Source: Phoronis australis
Taxonomy: Eukaryota; Phoronida; Phoronidae
Direction of reading: 5' to 3'
NCBI GenBank assembly: GCA_002633005.1
Contig: NMRA01000477.1
Location: 225,568 to 289,567 of the forward strand
Length of the DNA stretch: 64,000 nt
Both the position numbers and the translations under genes were made by a program. This document shows, piece by piece, positions 62,701-64,000 of the stretch (its first letter is position 1; every line of letters begins with the position of its first letter). Below the pieces are notes generated by a model. The model made no database searches. It was not told where the DNA came from and worked only from the letters and a program-made list of their open reading frames with translations.

Positions 62701-63154
62701 AGAATCTGATGAAATTCTGGCCAAATTTCAGCAAACTCTAACTCCTTTGTGTCTTTTTGTTCGCAAGATATCTGATAGAAGTAGCTTGGTGCAATTACGT
62801 CTATTTGAGGTTTGAGAGCAGAGCTGTTTTAGCCCAATAACGATTCAATCCCATTGCTAAATAATACCACCATAAAGTATGTCAAAGTTCATCAAAATGT
62901 CACAAACCATACTTGTCCGGGTCACTGCCCAGTCATCTTAATTAGATTCAGGTGATAAGTAGAAGGGAAGTTTTCTGAGCCTCTTGCCTTGAACACTGCG
63001 AGACTCAATGTCACTTACAAATCATCAAAGTCTGAGGAAAAAAATTACCTGCTGAGGCAGTCAATCCAGTCACCGTTGGAGTCTTGGAAACAGAGTAGGA
63101 GAACGAACAGTTACCACTGCACTTTGTTGGCAGACCATTGACAAGTGCTGAAAC
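17558..63154 (-). CDS. PKHD1L1: PKHD1L1-like (fibrocystin-L) giant type I membrane protein, 43 coding exons, N-terminus outside window
   Basis: Exon order runs from 63,154 down to the TAG at 17,560-17,558. Each exon is listed separately. All 43 join in frame to 10,554 nt (3,517 residues plus stop), which is strong internal support. Approximate residues of this partial protein: IPT/TIG repeats 1-365 and 525-1124; cupredoxin-like module 365-500; first G8 about 1140-1300; first beta-helix about 1300-1700; second G8 about 1975-2180; second beta-helix about 2190-2440; convertase-like RRKR at about 2935; Thr-rich linker 3388-3408; transmembrane helix about 3415-3440; tail to 3517. This order, with two G8 domains and PbH1 repeats, is specific to fibrocystin and fibrocystin-L. 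I prefer fibrocystin-L because of the overall order and the shorter tail; vertebrate fibrocystin has a tail of roughly 190 residues. The human protein has about 4,240 residues, so about 700 are missing. The family works at the apical or ciliary surface as a large ectodomain on one helix. One of two near-identical exon pairs near the 3' end was left out of the count. Confidence 0.92.
18711..18822 (-). CDS. PKHD1L1: PKHD1L1-like exon 42: transmembrane helix
   Basis: 112 nt, phase 0 to 1. It encodes IAAIVGGAVGGLVVIVVIII followed by VVFLLKKKN: one long hydrophobic helix with a basic stop-transfer end, so the large region before it is extracellular. Confidence 0.94.
18823..21137. other. Intron between linker and transmembrane exons
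   Basis: 2.3 kb of AT-rich sequence. I see no exon, RNA gene or structured repeat in it. Confidence 0.6.
21138..21200 (-). CDS. PKHD1L1: PKHD1L1-like exon 41: Thr-rich juxtamembrane linker
   Basis: 63 nt, phase 0 to 0, too short to stand out by length. Acceptor TTGCTTAATTAG, donor CCATAT|GTAAGT. It encodes 21 residues including INPTQSHVPITTTEPY, which suits an O-glycosylated stalk before the membrane. Leaving it out keeps the frame, so it could be optional. Confidence 0.72.
21369..21830. repeat. 41-bp minisatellite with a 13-bp palindrome per unit
   Basis: Nine regular units start at GGACAG at 21,371 and every 41 bp to 21,699, followed by degenerate units to about 21,830. Each has GGACAGACTGTCC, a perfect palindrome around a central A, then CAAT.TTAGATGGTGACTA. 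Confidence 0.96.
21930..22138 (-). CDS. PKHD1L1: Duplicate copy of exon 40 (copy 1)
   Basis: 209 nt, intact sites and frame. It differs from copy 2 by two residues (YGSM/YGSL and TTQAG/TTPAG). The same caveat applies as for the duplicate exon 39. Confidence 0.75.
22676..22858 (-). CDS. PKHD1L1: Duplicate copy of exon 39 (copy 1)
   Basis: 183 nt with intact splice sites and reading frame. It is not counted in the gene model because it cannot follow exon 40 of copy 2 in frame. It may be the other haplotype or a mutually exclusive exon. Confidence 0.75.
23633..23633. other. Single N at the duplication junction
   Basis: The only ambiguous base in the window. To its left is exon 38 sequence cut after 37 nt. 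To its right the sequence restarts at the base matching 21,731. Confidence 0.98.
23815..24023 (-). CDS. PKHD1L1: PKHD1L1-like exon 40 (copy 2)
   Basis: 209 nt, phase 1 to 0. It encodes SVVVTFSMSGSTVSVNSAIT, LANDIKAGLKLSYGSLTLD and a Gly/Ser-rich end (GVSSGGLTTPAGP). It continues the SEA-like domain. Confidence 0.9.
24554..24736 (-). CDS. PKHD1L1: PKHD1L1-like exon 39 (copy 2)
   Basis: 183 nt, phase 1 to 1. It encodes AVDVSPTQCAAIVAEVTQTV, RFDADFSKVTEKYVTAMV and KKKNCDVVISNSVVTEG, a SEA-like membrane-proximal domain. Copy 1 at 22,676-22,858 differs by one residue (V/I). Confidence 0.9.
25480..25684 (-). CDS. PKHD1L1: PKHD1L1-like exon 38
   Basis: 205 nt, phase 0 to 1. It encodes TWKATASLSSPDVYNGGAIT, a beta-sandwich-like segment with RYYVTFSVQSTPAKYSLTGE. 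The bottom 37 nt are repeated at 23,596-23,632, where the duplicate is cut by the N. Confidence 0.9.
25610..26030. repeat. 115-bp tandem repeat made of the exon 38 start and its acceptor
   Basis: The exon 38 acceptor border (25,684/25,685) recurs at 25,799, 25,914 and, diverged, at 26,027. Each copy carries the same exon sequence (reverse complement of ACACATCAGGAGATGAGAG) and most carry the ATAATTAAT acceptor tract. Confidence 0.88.
26920..27300 (-). CDS. PKHD1L1: PKHD1L1-like exon 37
   Basis: 381 nt, phase 0 to 0. It encodes GNISPWTLTAEL-like sequence (GSNISPWTLTAELRANSGS), YKNGWFNFTDLLISHSGSGY and a beta-rich stretch ending DLLSGSKHHDIAWK. Confidence 0.91.
27538..28091 (-). CDS. PKHD1L1: PKHD1L1-like exon 36: SEA-like region with RRKR/S site
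   Basis: 554 nt, phase 1 to 0. It encodes IDEFFGANLVNNLATFLGVP and KIRIVNVVRENGRRKRST. The basic site is at 27,907-27,918 and is followed by Ser. The flanks resemble a SEA/ferredoxin-like fold. Several sequons follow (NET, NAS, NTT). Confidence 0.94.
28592..28876 (-). CDS. PKHD1L1: PKHD1L1-like exon 35
   Basis: 285 nt, phase 1 to 1. It encodes TYDMYFTGVSPQKLRYSLLN, KVYFSTPLRLDVYNGDVYIY and FDRATNLLHILVRG, matching the C-terminal ectodomain of fibrocystin-L. Confidence 0.92.
29646..29897 (-). CDS. PKHD1L1: PKHD1L1-like exon 34
   Basis: 252 nt, phase 1 to 1. It encodes HYRGNNGECTFKTSWNAYKC, the acidic ESMDEDTEIRRISPVAIAT and GGYIDLLNSGQDQSVCTGYT. The last part is characteristic of this family. 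Confidence 0.91.
30303..30565 (-). CDS. PKHD1L1: PKHD1L1-like exon 33
   Basis: 263 nt, phase 2 to 1. It encodes LVQLWDCVDMICDGMKQLFI, NDQDGTFYTCGTSSPAPQGP and PSWGLGDYRIPKAMLTDAK, a segment conserved in fibrocystin-L. Confidence 0.9.
31349..31517 (-). CDS. PKHD1L1: PKHD1L1-like exon 32
   Basis: 169 nt, phase 1 to 2. It encodes VTFKNFLDNVCVDKKDAMVV, SNPKNDDFQFPV and KITCEKVSEKAKVKYDTSDV. Confidence 0.87.
31775..32270. repeat. Degenerate TATCAACAGTTGCTAA minisatellite
   Basis: Blocks such as ATTATCAACAGTTGCTAA, TTATCAACACA and TCTCAACAACA recur about every 30-75 bp through most of the intron between exons 32 and 31. Units have diverged. Confidence 0.6.
32279..32383 (-). CDS. PKHD1L1: PKHD1L1-like exon 31
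   Basis: 105 nt, phase 1 to 1. It encodes IMFPTFLAKENGMPFKPWTK and SYPTLCGGMQVTG, an ectodomain segment downstream of the second beta-helix. Confidence 0.86.
33257..33512 (-). CDS. PKHD1L1: PKHD1L1-like exon 30: end of second beta-helix
   Basis: 256 nt, phase 0 to 1. It encodes SSLVVRDLVLAENGAGLATM and three possible sequons or Cys positions (NECVNKFVNVS, SYDCKTDKPD). Confidence 0.9.
34088..34443 (-). CDS. PKHD1L1: PKHD1L1-like exon 29: second beta-helix
   Basis: 356 nt, phase 1 to 0. It encodes IRVEGENITISNNLMMGDMW, NLRLRHNVVAGAERVGYHVH and NFEGNVAHSLMTGVAVFP, typical PbH1 turns with Asn ladders, ending RAFDYGVYFQ. Confidence 0.93.
34698..34767. repeat. Perfect inverted repeat (34-bp arms, 2-bp spacer)
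   Basis: The left arm 34,698-34,731 and right arm 34,734-34,767 are exact reverse complements, separated by AA. It lies in the intron between exons 29 and 28. Confidence 0.95.
34994..35227 (-). CDS. PKHD1L1: PKHD1L1-like exon 28: second beta-helix
   Basis: 234 nt, phase 1 to 1. It encodes FARIKDVAFYQTGQEGFTES, SCVDTYSPCIGAFGADN and NLKIHGSTIMGTVGG. The donor GGAGGAG|GTCTGT is non-consensus after GT but is the only phase-compatible one. Confidence 0.87.
35450..35785. mobile_element. Probable dispersed non-autonomous repeat with G/C-run ends
   Basis: It starts with CAGAGGCGGATTTAGGGGGC and ends CCCCCCAACTCAAAATCCTG plus GATCC. The two ends are imperfect inverted complements. The inner part has further G runs (AAGGGGGGCTCGGGGGGGCG). 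The style matches small dispersed elements of invertebrate genomes. It has no coding capacity. Confidence 0.45.
35947..36105 (-). CDS. PKHD1L1: PKHD1L1-like exon 27: second beta-helix
   Basis: 159 nt, phase 1 to 1. It encodes AEVAVLTRNIKFQSHAT, then SIGFGTRILVSSMSLGSKNY. It parallels exon 20's EVGLLTRNVKI. Confidence 0.9.
36475..36690. repeat. CACACAACACA minisatellite next to exon 26
   Basis: About nine copies of a 19-25 bp unit built on AACACAATCACACAACACA(C/T)GC. The array begins just downstream of the exon 26 donor and lies inside the intron. Confidence 0.88.
36695..36940 (-). CDS. PKHD1L1: PKHD1L1-like exon 26: second G8 domain, end
   Basis: 246 nt, phase 1 to 1. It encodes GVFGGLDLHGIPPKPRYTHL, VDWKVGDEIAIASTSF and KTLTLDRALDFRHIG, the same G8 end motif as exons 19-20. 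Its donor is four bases from a minisatellite. Confidence 0.93.
37686..37976 (-). CDS. PKHD1L1: PKHD1L1-like exon 25: second G8 domain
   Basis: 291 nt, phase 1 to 1. It encodes KWVVRYPNEALPKMKMLKVE, GNLELDD and DIVILGRIVVGW, then PPIGNNAIG. Confidence 0.91.
38146..38451 (+). promoter_or_regulatory. Three CTCF-like motifs in the intron between exons 25 and 24
   Basis: CCACTAGATGGCGC at 38,146, CCACTAGGGGGCAC at 38,289 and CCACTAGGAGGGG at 38,443, all on the plus strand. The first two match the core of the bilaterian CTCF consensus closely. They sit in a degenerate repeat (see finding). Confidence 0.5.
38955..39173 (-). CDS. PKHD1L1: PKHD1L1-like exon 24: second G8 domain, start
   Basis: 219 nt, phase 1 to 1. 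It encodes a Cys and Pro segment (RCFYPNCEPPPDPQSLPP) then NGPFSDGNDLVIPE. The donor CCAGAAG|GTTCGT is weak, but the join to exon 25 (IPEDKWVVRYP) is convincing. Confidence 0.87.
40237..40408 (-). CDS. PKHD1L1: PKHD1L1-like exon 23
   Basis: 172 nt, phase 0 to 1. It encodes EKDWIVICQYAPLMPDRVFI and DGDWTYDAQ-like sequence (HANGDWTYDAQEKKFCYI), the stretch between the first beta-helix and the second G8. Its reading frame has no Met. Confidence 0.88.
40737..42103 (-). CDS. PKHD1L1: PKHD1L1-like exon 22: large PbH1 beta-helix exon
   Basis: 1,367 nt, phase 1 to 0, the longest exon. It encodes VELTYMGQAFRLGRYPIHFH, CAIHWTFNRAVNIHNSHNL, GGAMFLEDGIETGNTIQYN and GGSHFGFWYRMNPHPDGP. This is the block shared by fibrocystin-L, TMEM2 and CEMIP. 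Its second part has several Cys (HCTCAVWCGG, CLCQPSV) and ends FNITYTGRFSRIE. N-glycosylation sequons are frequent. Confidence 0.96.
42929..43045 (-). CDS. PKHD1L1: PKHD1L1-like exon 21: beta-helix
   Basis: 117 nt, phase 1 to 1. It encodes FGKEVGSDQFGGHILFHS and joins exon 22 at GHISHVEL. Confidence 0.88.
43974..44253 (-). CDS. PKHD1L1: PKHD1L1-like exon 20: G8 to beta-helix transition
   Basis: 280 nt, phase 0 to 1. It encodes VGDTVVIPTTNHRHSQIETE, KTLTLDKNLEYTHLGV and ELRGEVGLLTRNVKIMG. The last of these starts the right-handed beta-helix in this family. Confidence 0.92.
44772..44863 (-). CDS. PKHD1L1: PKHD1L1-like exon 19: first G8 domain, end
   Basis: 92 nt, phase 1 to 0. It encodes RPIEHTWVLLAETAASGQDK and VSLQKPVDWK, which joins exon 20 to read DWKVGDTVVIPT, a conserved motif shared with TMEM2 and CEMIP. 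Confidence 0.9.
45259..45290. repeat. Small GC-rich hairpin
   Basis: TCAGGGCCC and GGGCCCTGA flank GGTCTTGAGACT, which itself pairs (GTCT/AGAC). A 30-bp near-perfect stem in an otherwise AT-rich intron. Confidence 0.75.
45754..45883 (-). CDS. PKHD1L1: PKHD1L1-like exon 18: first G8 domain
   Basis: 130 nt, phase 0 to 1. It encodes IGTEASPYQGEAIIELHGHQ, YGTKNLGIRHGTLELHG, the G8 core with its regular Gly spacing. Confidence 0.92.
46552..46643 (-). CDS. PKHD1L1: PKHD1L1-like exon 17: first G8 domain
   Basis: 92 nt, phase 1 to 0. It encodes ALIFEDPGEGQKGPTLKFVN and CLLVKGGLLQ, the G8 beta-strand pairs that follow VIEG in this family. Confidence 0.9.
47723..47894 (-). CDS. PKHD1L1: PKHD1L1-like exon 16: first G8 domain, start
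   Basis: 172 nt, phase 0 to 1. It encodes WSSPFTWGGANSTLPQKDD, IVVIPAGQVVMLDNAT and LKVLVIEG, the classic G8 opening, with Gly at the conserved turns. Confidence 0.93.
48345..48415 (+). repeat. Purine-rich tract
   Basis: GGGGAGGGAGGGACG, GGAGGGAAGGAAGGAAG and GGGGAGG occur within 70 bases, giving a long pyrimidine tract on the gene strand just downstream of exon 15. Confidence 0.75.
48460..48625 (-). CDS. PKHD1L1: PKHD1L1-like exon 15: last IPT
   Basis: 166 nt, phase 2 to 0. It encodes GGSPCIVSTGSDTEIVCVTE and VVVENTDVGKTCK, and leads into the G8 region. The intron side below it holds a purine-rich tract at 48,350-48,415. Confidence 0.86.
49186..49354 (-). CDS. PKHD1L1: PKHD1L1-like exon 14: IPT end and last IPT start
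   Basis: 169 nt, phase 1 to 2. It encodes SSPCVVTVTVQGKSANCSSK, then AITKVEPSLGGTGGGTRITI and TGSGF. Confidence 0.88.
49805..49945 (-). CDS. PKHD1L1: PKHD1L1-like exon 13: IPT/TIG core
   Basis: 141 nt, phase 1 to 1. It encodes SQCGGNSLTIAGSGFVDNQT, ICGEECKIT and VVCETPPI. Confidence 0.88.
50467..51438 (-). CDS. PKHD1L1: PKHD1L1-like exon 12: several IPT/TIG repeats
   Basis: 972 nt, phase 1 to 1. Successive repeat starts are TPTVTSVSHEQVSGPTVLTI, VIDSVAPMKGSVAGGTLVQI, TPTLTSISPTSGEAGQEITL and SVASISPDKG. Each whole repeat has the paired Cys pattern. The exon begins in the middle of the repeat opened by exon 11. Confidence 0.93.
51939..52089 (-). CDS. PKHD1L1: PKHD1L1-like exon 11: IPT end and next IPT start
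   Basis: 151 nt, phase 0 to 1. It encodes TLSLRVGNTGYAT, then ISSVYPTSGSVYGGTKVTIT and GHGFKYM. Its acceptor end is copied further up in the intron (see repeat at 52,081-52,300). Confidence 0.88.
52081..52300. repeat. Tandem copies of the exon 11 acceptor edge
   Basis: GGAGAGTGTC at 52,081 spans the exon 11 start and acceptor. It recurs at 52,131 and 52,269, with shared flanks such as TGGAAATG.C.GAA.ATG and GATCAAAAAGAGT. Confidence 0.75.
52942..53108 (-). CDS. PKHD1L1: PKHD1L1-like exon 10: IPT/TIG core
   Basis: 167 nt, phase 1 to 0. It encodes FDDVVISGDGFATTDCQNEI, FGSTPCTVT and EITCKVDTS. Confidence 0.88.
53726..53884 (-). CDS. PKHD1L1: PKHD1L1-like exon 9
   Basis: 159 nt, phase 1 to 1. 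It encodes a Cys-containing linker (SSCPGGGYQLSGC) and FNFAYWACKTPYVTSVSRTNG, the entry strand of the next IPT. Confidence 0.86.
54448..54621 (-). CDS. PKHD1L1: PKHD1L1-like exon 8: cupredoxin-like module, second half
   Basis: 174 nt, phase 1 to 1. It encodes SFRHQFTQTGTFYYWSGNVF, then SGKLIMRGVVKV and three N-glycosylation sequons (NRT, NLT, NTT). The donor ACCACAG|GTTTGG is weak, but the phase fits only here. Confidence 0.88.
55456..55592. repeat. Foldback plus 43-bp tandem repeat with CACCACGTGGTG
   Basis: TTTCACCACGTGG occurs at 55,489, 55,532 and 55,575. The interval between copies (ACATAAACCAAAAGAATGGG) is repeated directly, and its reverse complement lies on the left at 55,460-55,487. 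Located in the intron between exons 8 and 7. Confidence 0.9.
56204..56383 (-). CDS. PKHD1L1: PKHD1L1-like exon 7: cupredoxin-like module, first half
   Basis: 180 nt, phase 1 to 1. VQKGDFVEWSWAAPD followed by YSVQQT and GFKSETSSK matches the plastocyanin-like fold seen inside the IPT array of fibrocystin-L. Confidence 0.88.
56611..56858 (-). CDS. PKHD1L1: PKHD1L1-like exon 6: IPT/TIG preceding the cupredoxin-like module
   Basis: 248 nt, phase 2 to 1. It encodes SVDSVTPLEGSNEGGTLVTL, TGEGFGID and the pair IECDV/TTCRTG. The donor used is CATCTGT|GTATGT; an alternative GT two bases away would break the frame. Confidence 0.86.
56912..57047. repeat. TGATATGACATCTGATCAGA short tandem repeat
   Basis: About six imperfect units of CTGATATGACATCTGATCAGA, each with the palindrome TGATCA, in the intron above exon 6. 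Confidence 0.85.
57450..57745. repeat. 36/39-bp minisatellite
   Basis: About eight copies of CTGTGTACCCACCACATACT plus GAACTTTAGTCACCC, alternately 36 and 39 bp. Both lengths are multiples of three, which leaves long open frames on both strands. Confidence 0.93.
58153..58378. repeat. 108-bp direct duplication
   Basis: TTTACAGTCCAACTGGGAAT at 58,153 recurs at 58,261, and the following 88 bp are almost identical. A third copy starts at 58,369 but diverges at once. Confidence 0.93.
58766..58958 (-). CDS. PKHD1L1: PKHD1L1-like exon 5: IPT/TIG
   Basis: 193 nt, phase 1 to 2. It encodes GDNLTISGTGLGSSPS, the cysteines VKVCDKE and PGCCDIEV, and VFVDNKGYGDL, the typical terminal strand of fibrocystin-L IPT repeats. 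Confidence 0.9.
59401..59536 (-). CDS. PKHD1L1: PKHD1L1-like exon 4: IPT end and next IPT start
   Basis: 136 nt, phase 0 to 1. It encodes the closing strands AGESVANLTVTNG and SVSCSSCEFAFKL, then KTPVVNSTNLVHSPVVG, the start of another repeat. Confidence 0.87.
60206..60336 (-). CDS. PKHD1L1: PKHD1L1-like exon 3: IPT/TIG core
   Basis: 131 nt, phase 1 to 0. It encodes GLPITVSGSGFSEKSSI and the paired cysteines DNCKV and LVCVPSAV. Donor GCTGTG|GTGCGT, acceptor CTTCAG. Confidence 0.87.
61084..61362 (-). CDS. PKHD1L1: PKHD1L1-like exon 2: IPT/TIG
   Basis: 279 nt, phase 1 to 1. It shows the IPT core GKVLTITGTGFSSD, a Cys pair (ALCNV, ELKCTVG), the turn VIGKGLA, and the start of the next repeat (VTGISPTEGSIGG). 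Confidence 0.9.
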
Positions 63155-64000
63155 CTGGAAGGAGAACACAACAGTTATACTAGGAAAAGAAACACATGCT
63201 GCTTTAAACATCAGTGTGTGTTGTCCTGTTTTACTACTCACACTAGCCTCCCTTTATGACTTGGGTGAAGTCATTAGTTAATAATGTAACTTTTAATTTT
63301 TGCTGGCAAGAATAAAAAACACAACAAATGCCAAAAATAATCAGAAAAAGTTCCGTTAGAGCGATTTATCCACCATGACGGAGGGAGATGACTGTGAATT
63401 AGACATGGAATTATGCTTTTCAGTCAATCGTCATATGTCAAGGAATTCCAAATTATTTTCCCTCACATAATTTTTGGTGTTTACTGTACACATAGAATGC
63501 ATGAACACAAACAATTGCTCATTAGCCACCAGGACAACCAACCAACTTCTCTAGCATTGTTTCAACTTGTAACAAATTGCTAGTTACTTCTAAGTCCAGT
63601 ACTCGCCTCTATGGAACAAACTGAGACCAAGATCACAACCGTAAGTAGTTTAAATCATACATTAGCTTATTCTTGAAGAATCAGTTTATAGCCCTCAATA
63701 ACCAGTTTATAATGAAATGAATTTACAGAATAAATCAAAAGTTACTTAGTCAGCGGAGGTTCATAACTCCTACAAAAATGGATTACGCTCTAACAAAAAC
63801 ATATAGAGTGTGTTTGACATATCAGCAGTAGTTAGTAATATAAACTACAAACTTCCTATGTTACAGGTGAAGTCCAACAATTACTTAGATTATTATTGTT
63901 GACAGTTACTACCCAAGTAACACTTGGATTGCTAGATTGTGAACATTTACTAAAATCAAATTAACATTTTTGCATGTTTTCACCAGAAATGCCACAAATT
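61363..64000. other. Introns at the 5' side of the window
   Basis: 61,363-63,048 and 63,155-64,000 flank exon 1. Both are AT-rich with no recognisable exon. The next upstream exon should end in phase 0 and lie beyond 64,000, unless it is too short to recognise. Confidence 0.5.
63049..63154 (-). CDS. PKHD1L1: PKHD1L1-like exon 1 of window: end of one IPT, start of the next
   Basis: 106 nt, phase 0 to 1, acceptor CTTCCAG and donor GCAG|GTAATT. It encodes a Cys pair (KCSGNC) that ends one IPT and the strand KTPTVTGLTASAG that begins the next. The upstream exon lies above 63,155 and was not found before 64,000. Confidence 0.85.

Overview
This is nuclear DNA from an animal, most likely a marine invertebrate. 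A deuterostome such as a hemichordate, cephalochordate or echinoderm would fit, but the sequence does not fix the phylum. The evidence is GT-AG introns averaging about 0.8 to 1 kb, AT-rich non-coding DNA, abundant minisatellites, and two recognisable animal genes, both on the minus strand. There is no operon structure, CRISPR array, prophage or rRNA gene.

Right three quarters (about 16.0 to 63.2 kb): a very large PKHD1L1-like (fibrocystin-L) gene, read from high to low coordinates. I assembled 43 coding exons by hand. All splice phases agree. Together they give 10,554 nt, exactly 3,517 codons plus a stop. The encoded protein lacks only its N-terminus, which lies beyond base 64,000. Its order is: about a dozen IPT/TIG repeats, interrupted by a cupredoxin-like module; a first G8 domain; a parallel beta-helix (PbH1) region that includes one 1,367-nt exon; a second G8 domain and second beta-helix region; a C-terminal ectodomain with an RRKR/S convertase-like site; a Thr-rich linker; one transmembrane helix; and a Ser/Thr-rich cytoplasmic tail. 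In vertebrates this family forms the stereocilia and cell-surface coat protein fibrocystin-L and the ciliary protein fibrocystin.

Near its 3' end, about 1.9 kb carrying two exons occurs twice in tandem (21,731-23,632 and 23,634-25,516). The only ambiguous base in the window (N, 23,633) sits exactly on the junction, a third exon is cut off there, and the two copies cannot both be spliced in frame. The simplest reading is two haplotypes laid end to end by the assembler. A recent duplication or mutually exclusive exons are the alternatives.

Left quarter (1 to 15.9 kb): the first three coding exons of an SLC23-family nucleobase/ascorbate transporter on the minus strand (8,575 down to 4,260). The rest lies below base 1 or was not recognised. 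Between its start and the PKHD1L1 3' end are about 7.4 kb of intergenic DNA with simple repeats, where I see no gene.

Introns hold many local tandem and inverted repeats. The more notable are two cases where an exon's 5' edge with its splice acceptor has been tandemly copied into the upstream intron, three CTCF-like motifs in one orientation within about 310 bp, two foldback structures, and a 41-bp minisatellite with a perfect 13-bp palindrome in each unit. I found no clearly new gene system. The strongest points for follow-up are the duplication/N junction and the exon-edge duplications.
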